Shown in pieces: positions 60,129-64,000 of a DNA stretch of 64,000 bases. The first letter of the stretch is position 1; each line of letters opens with the position of its first letter. Source of the stretch: Klebsiella variicola (GTDB lineage Bacteria > Pseudomonadota > Gammaproteobacteria > Enterobacterales > Enterobacteriaceae); assembly GCF_000828055.2 (NCBI RefSeq), contig NZ_CP010523.2, forward strand, positions 62,001 through 126,000, given 5' to 3'. Both the position numbers and the translations under genes were made by a program. The notes under the pieces are model-generated. The model did not search any database, was not told where the DNA came from, and was given only the letters and a program-made list of their open reading frames with translations.

Positions 60129-60992
60129 TTACTCGATATTCTGTATCTGTTCGCGCATTTGCTCGATCAGTACCTTCAGCTCAATCGCGGAGTTGGTGAC
60201 CTCGGCGTTAATCGATTTTGACGCCAGGGTGTTCGACTCACGGTTGAACTCCTGCATCATAAAGTCGAGACGGCGACCCACAGCCTCTTTCTTTTTCAGA
60301 ATGTTGTAGGTCTCTTTAACGTGCGCTTCGAGGCGGTCCAGCTCTTCGGCAACGTCGATACGCTGCGCCATCAGCACCAGCTCTTGCTCAAGACGGTTAT
60401 TTTCCAGCTGCACTTCCGCGTCTTCCAGTTTGGCAACCAGACGCTCGCGCTGCCACTGGAGGATTTCCGGCATATGGGCGCGAACTTTGGTCACTTCGCC
60501 GCTCACCCCTTCAAGCCGCTGCTCGATAAGCGCTTTCAGGGCCTGGCCTTCCGTTTCGCGGGCGACGATGAAGTCGTCCAGCGCGCCATCAAGAGCGGCC
60601 AGAATGTCGGCGGCGATGGCGTCGAGATCCTGCTCTTTGGCGGCCATCACGCCCGGCCAGCGCAGGATATCAACCGGGTTGATTTCCCCTTCATCGCTCT
60701 GCATTTTCACCCAGTTGGCAGCGTTGACCAGCTGTTTAGCCAGCTTTTCGTTGAGGATAAGTTCACCCTGAGCGCTGGGATCTTGTTCAAAACGCAGGGT
60801 GCATTCGACTTTACCGCGAGTCAGGCGGGCGCGAATGCGCTCGCGTACCACGGGCTCCAGACTACGGAACTGCTCCGGCAGGCGGAAGTACGTTTCCAGA
60901 TAGCGCTGGTTTACCGAGCGCAGCTCCCATGCGGCGCTACCCCAGTCACCCTTGATTTCACGGCGGGCATAGGCGGTCATACTGCGGATCAT
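60129..60992 (-). CDS. yicC: Endoribonuclease YicC
   Basis: A 287-residue protein of the YicC family, reported in E. coli as an endoribonuclease that helps decay some small RNAs. The N-terminus RSMTAYARREIKGDWGSAAW and the C-terminal DUF1732 core GRRLDFMMQEFNRESNTLASK match. In E. coli it lies next to rph, divergently. Here the upstream DNA is AT-rich and rph is absent from the window. Confidence 0.94.
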   Translation of the reverse strand: MIRSMTAYARREIKGDWGSAAWELRSVNQRYLETYFRLPEQFRSLEPVVRERIRARLTRGKVECTLRFEQDPSAQGELILNEKLAKQLVNAANWVKMQSDEGEINPVDILRWPGVMAAKEQDLDAIAADILAALDGALDDFIVARETEGQALKALIEQRLEGVSGEVTKVRAHMPEILQWQRERLVAKLEDAEVQLENNRLEQELVLMAQRIDVAEELDRLEAHVKETYNILKKKEAVGRRLDFMMQEFNRESNTLASKSINAEVTNSAIELKVLIEQMREQIQNIE

Positions 60993-61635
60993 AGACGTTC
61001 CTGTTTTCGTAATAATGAATGCAAGGATTATAGCTATGCGGGCGGTGACTTAACAGGAATAGTGATGAAATACCTGGATGGCGATTGTTTTGAGGGGCAT
61101 AGCCACAATCTATTTCATGCAATTACTAAGTTAAGCGAGCGGTATGCTTCTGTTGTGGATAAAAATAAGACGTTTTGTATTGGCAATTTTACGTCCATGA
61201 TGCTGTTAAGTCATATGTGGTTAATTATTTTGGCTTACTGAAGAAATAGTTTTTCTGCGCTTTGTTGACCGCGGGGAGATATTACTTTTTGCTGTAGTTA
61301 ATGGTTTTATGTTATTTGGCGTGAGCATCAAATACAGATGATGCTATACGAGCTAGTTTCTTGGCGGAAAATCTGATCAGAGTGATGCTTTCGTGCCAAA
61401 TATAACCACTGGAAATACTATGGTCTATTATCTTTAAGTATTATGTATGCTTTTTTTGAATTTATTACGGCGAATATATTAAACCTGCTATTGTTTATAT
61501 TGTCTTCATGAATATTATCACTTCAACTATATTCATTAATTTTGTATTAGTGGGTTTTCATTTTGGGCGGTATTGTCCGACAGAAGGATCACGAGTATAG
61601 TCGTTTTAGATTAGTTCTATAAAAAGGATTTTAAT
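60993..61635. other. AT-rich gap upstream of the acyltransferase gene
   Basis: A 643-bp AT-rich stretch without a supported gene. A 58-codon frame (61065-61241) starting MKYLDGDCFEGHSHNLF is open, but I see no ribosome binding site of note and no family. The rph gene expected next to yicC is missing. The base composition changes at about 61050, suggesting a boundary of acquired DNA. Confidence 0.5.
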
Positions 61636-63336
61636 ATGAACGCTATCTTTGACAGAGTCATTAGAGAGTTTTTCCCGGATACCAATATTCCACACTGGAA
61701 AAAATGGGTTTTCAGAGCCGCATTTGGCAATAAGATATTCTCTCGTTTAATAAACGACGAACGGTTAATTGATAAAAATGGTGTGCATTGGGTTAGTTCG
61801 GTCGTTGATTTTTTTAACGTCCGATGTGAAACGGAATGCTCTGACTTTAATAATATACCCCGACAGGGTGCTACAGTTGTTATTTCAAATCATCCGACGG
61901 TAATGGATGGTATTGCTTTAATACATACTATCGCTCAGGTCAGGAAAGATATAAAAATAGTGGCTAACCATATTTTGCCAATGATATTCCCACAGGTGGC
62001 AGAACTTACCATTGGTATTGAGAATATGGCTGGTAAGATGAGCCATAAGAAATTCAGGGAAATGAACGATCACCTGAAGAACGGTGGTGTGTTGATTATT
62101 TGTCCTGCAGGTAAGTTGGCTAGCTGGTCTCTTTCAGGTTTACAGGAACATCAATGGAATCCCGGTTTTTTACAGCTGGCGATGAGAAACAACGCGGCGC
62201 TGGTACCTGTTCATATTACGGGATCAAACAGCAAAACTTATTATTTAGCTGCGACGGTCTGGCGGCAACTGTCAAATATAATGATTATTCGTGAAGCGCT
62301 ACGCCATCGTGGTAAGACCATGAAAATCAAAGTAGGGCAGCAAATAGCCTTATCCTCGTTTAATCGATTTAATAAAGATCTGTCTGCCGCGTCAAGTGTA
62401 TGCTTGATGCATCTCCAGAGCATCGGAGAGAATGGCCCGGCGCTGGTAGATACGGTTTCTCCGCAACAATTAACAGGTAGTCGAGAGAGTTTAATAAACG
62501 CAATAGAAGAGTGCGAAGTATTAAGACAATTTGATGATGGTAGAAAATTATTGATATTTCGCTGCAATACCCTCGGAGACTCACCCATTATTGATGAGCT
62601 AGGGCGCTTACGCGAGCGCTGTTATCGCGATATTGGCGCCGGATCCGGTAAAGACAGAGATAATGATGTTTTTGATGAAACCTATTACCATGTCATTTTA
62701 TGGGATCCTTCTGATGAAGAAATACTGGGTGCCTATCGTCTAATACCCGTTGGTGAGCAGTTAGCGCAACATGGAATAACAGGCCTCTATAGCAACAGCC
62801 TGTTCAAGTACCATAATAATGCCTATTCCTGTTTAAGCCAGTGTGTGGAAATCGGCCGTGGATTTATCCAGAAGCCTTATCAAAAAAGTAATGTTCTTGA
62901 TTATTTATGGCGCGGGATATTTGATTTTATAAAAAGATATCCAGACTATAAATATTTGTTAGGTGTGTTGACGATTCCCGGCTCTTTTCCTGAAGAGGTA
63001 CAGAAACTCATTGTAAGCTTTTATAATATGTACTTTCCCAGTTCGGTTAACTTTTGTACGCCAATTCAATTATTCACTGCAGAAGGTGCACAAAGTGATA
63101 GCCCATTTTCCGGAAATGATTTTAGAGACGACTGGCGTGTGCTTAACGATTTACTGAGAGAAAAAGGTTATGAACTACCATGGCCTTTTAAACAGAGCGC
63201 TAAATGGTTTTCTCCAGGCGGGTCGTCGATTCTTGCATTCACAAAAGATGATGCTTTTCACTCGATCGCTGGTTTAAACCTGAGTGCTCTCGATAAATTG
63301 AATGAAATATACTTTAAGCATTATTTAAAGGATTAA
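61636..63336 (+). CDS. Fused two-domain acyltransferase, OlsF-like (ornithine/amino-acid lipid synthase)
   Basis: A 566-residue protein. The N-terminal half is a PlsC-type acyltransferase: catalytic NHPTVMD (His86, Asp91) and PAGKLASWS (157-165), then VPVHITGSN. The C-terminal half (about 290-566) resembles the N-acyltransferase (OlsB-like) fold: ELGRLRERCYRDIGA, ILGAYRLIPVGEQ, CVEIGRGFIQ, then YLLGVLTIPG. The order, O-acyltransferase first and N-acyltransferase second, is that of OlsF, described in Serratia, which makes ornithine lipids. The gene is AT-rich and has an AAAGGA ribosome binding site. The next gene, 86 bp later, encodes an HlyD-type lipoprotein. The amino-acid substrate is not determined. 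Confidence 0.75.
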   Translation: MNAIFDRVIREFFPDTNIPHWKKWVFRAAFGNKIFSRLINDERLIDKNGVHWVSSVVDFFNVRCETECSDFNNIPRQGATVVISNHPTVMDGIALIHTIAQVRKDIKIVANHILPMIFPQVAELTIGIENMAGKMSHKKFREMNDHLKNGGVLIICPAGKLASWSLSGLQEHQWNPGFLQLAMRNNAALVPVHITGSNSKTYYLAATVWRQLSNIMIIREALRHRGKTMKIKVGQQIALSSFNRFNKDLSAASSVCLMHLQSIGENGPALVDTVSPQQLTGSRESLINAIEECEVLRQFDDGRKLLIFRCNTLGDSPIIDELGRLRERCYRDIGAGSGKDRDNDVFDETYYHVILWDPSDEEILGAYRLIPVGEQLAQHGITGLYSNSLFKYHNNAYSCLSQCVEIGRGFIQKPYQKSNVLDYLWRGIFDFIKRYPDYKYLLGVLTIPGSFPEEVQKLIVSFYNMYFPSSVNFCTPIQLFTAEGAQSDSPFSGNDFRDDWRVLNDLLREKGYELPWPFKQSAKWFSPGGSSILAFTKDDAFHSIAGLNLSALDKLNEIYFKHYLKD

Positions 63337-63422
63337 ACTGACGATAACGTTAGGGTTTGGAATGAGAATAATTCAATCCAGACATCAGTAATGAAAAACT
63401 CTATGCGTACGGATGCGTTTTA

Positions 63423-64000
63423 ATGCAAAAACCAGTAAATATATTTATTGTTGTGATAGCGATGCTGATGATAACGGGGTGTGATAACAAACCGGAGAAC
63501 AGGTTATCTGGTTATTCACATGGCGAATTTGTCTATCTTTCTTATTCTTCCACTGCAAAAATTGAACAGCTATTCATTAAGAAAGGAGATAATGTCACGC
63601 CTGGACAAGAGTTAGTGAAAATTGAGTCCTTTGATGCGCAAAATATTTTCCTGCGAGCTGAGGAAAAACTTTCTGCAGAGAGCGCATTATTGCGAAATCT
63701 GGAGTCGGGAGAACGGCCTGAAGAGCTGGATATTATTCGTGCCCAGATTAAAAAAGCGCGATCGGCGGAATCCCAGGTAAAGCGTCAGCTTGAGCGGTAT
63801 CGTAATCTTTACGCCAGTCGCGCCATCTCACTCGCAGAATGGGAGGATATCCGGGATGAGTTAACGCAAAAAGGCGCGCAGGTTGAAGAGTTAATTAATC
63901 AACTCAAAGCGCGGCAACTGCCTGCCCGTCAGGATGAGATTAGCAAACAGCTCTCGATGGTGGCCGCGGCAAAACTCGAACGTGATAAGGCGCTTTGGGA
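63423..64000 (+). CDS. HlyD-family membrane-fusion lipoprotein (partial)
   Basis: The first 192 codons of a gene that runs off the window. A signal peptide (IFIVVIAMLMITGC) ends in a lipobox with Cys20 as the lipid-anchored residue. Then comes a biotinyl-lipoyl-like segment (AKIEQLFIKKGDNVTPGQELVKIES). A long helical hairpin follows (EKLSAESALLRNLE..., then IKKARSAESQVKRQLERY). These are the parts of a periplasmic adaptor for an ABC or RND-type exporter, similar to YhiI/EmrA. It follows the acyltransferase gene by 86 bp on the same strand, so an exporter operon probably continues downstream. Confidence 0.85.
   Translation, partial: MQKPVNIFIVVIAMLMITGCDNKPENRLSGYSHGEFVYLSYSSTAKIEQLFIKKGDNVTPGQELVKIESFDAQNIFLRAEEKLSAESALLRNLESGERPEELDIIRAQIKKARSAESQVKRQLERYRNLYASRAISLAEWEDIRDELTQKGAQVEELINQLKARQLPARQDEISKQLSMVAAAKLERDKALW

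Noticed and set aside
61065-61241. A 58-codon frame upstream of the acyltransferase gene
   Set aside because: No recognisable motif or good ribosome binding site, and it lies in AT-rich DNA where such frames occur by chance. Noted in the gap entry only.

Overview
The window looks like a chromosomal segment of a Klebsiella species or a very close enterobacterium. The core genes (nlpA, yahK, selC, yicJ, yicI, yicH, xanP, gltS, glpK, glpF, zapB, sbp, cdh, tpiA, yiiQ, yiiR, fpr, glpX, recG, trmH, spoT, rpoZ, gmk, ligB, yicG, yicC) translate to proteins close to the E. coli ones. They carry GC-rich codon use, REP/BIME palindromes between genes, and extra metabolic genes typical of Klebsiella. All family calls come from reading the translations; no database search was possible.

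Layout. 0.4-15.7 kb is an accessory metabolic and regulatory region: a GNAT, a TetR/DHA2 efflux pair, LysR with a flavin-binding-fold/NTF2-fold pair, an AhpD-like protein, AraC, the lipoprotein NlpA, a DMT permease, a Nudix enzyme, an MBL hydrolase with a GlxA-type regulator, the aldehyde reductase YahK, an IprA-like regulator, and a quinone-reductase-like enzyme with a monooxygenase. 15.9-24.1 kb is an AT-rich island in the 3' end of selC, bounded by a 20-bp direct repeat. It is a decayed P4-like satellite: broken integrase, the 3' end of the P4 alpha gene, crr-like iterons and a shrunken IS3-family element. It carries intact cargo: a membrane-protein/PIN-like-nuclease pair, a HEPN-type protein and a ParA-like ATPase. 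24.5-37.3 kb holds the alpha-xyloside genes yicJ-yicI, a PTS/GH4 glycoside cluster with an RpiR regulator, then yicH, xanP and gltS. 37.4-48.1 kb is the glycerol/triose-phosphate block (glpK, glpF, zapB, sbp, cdh, an SLC13 permease, tpiA, yiiQ, yiiR, fpr, glpX). 48.1-61 kb is the recG-trmH-spoT-rpoZ-gmk cluster followed by ligB, yicG, a ClC-type channel, an Ada-like repair protein, a PEP-mutase-family enzyme and yicC. 61-64 kb turns AT-rich again and encodes a fused two-domain acyltransferase resembling the ornithine-lipid synthase OlsF, plus the start of an HlyD-type lipoprotein.

Two observations stand out. First, the P4-like island carries an uncharacterised two-gene module (16478-18488) lying between two direct copies of a crr-like replication repeat and beside the distal attachment site, the place where P4 satellites keep anti-phage cargo. 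It is the best candidate here for an undescribed defence system. Second, the glp-tpi block sits between gltS and recG, which are neighbours in E. coli, and its internal order is a circular permutation of the E. coli order (zapB now joins sbp, and the ends are glpK and glpX). As a result glpX is separated from glpFK and lies 50 bp downstream of recG.
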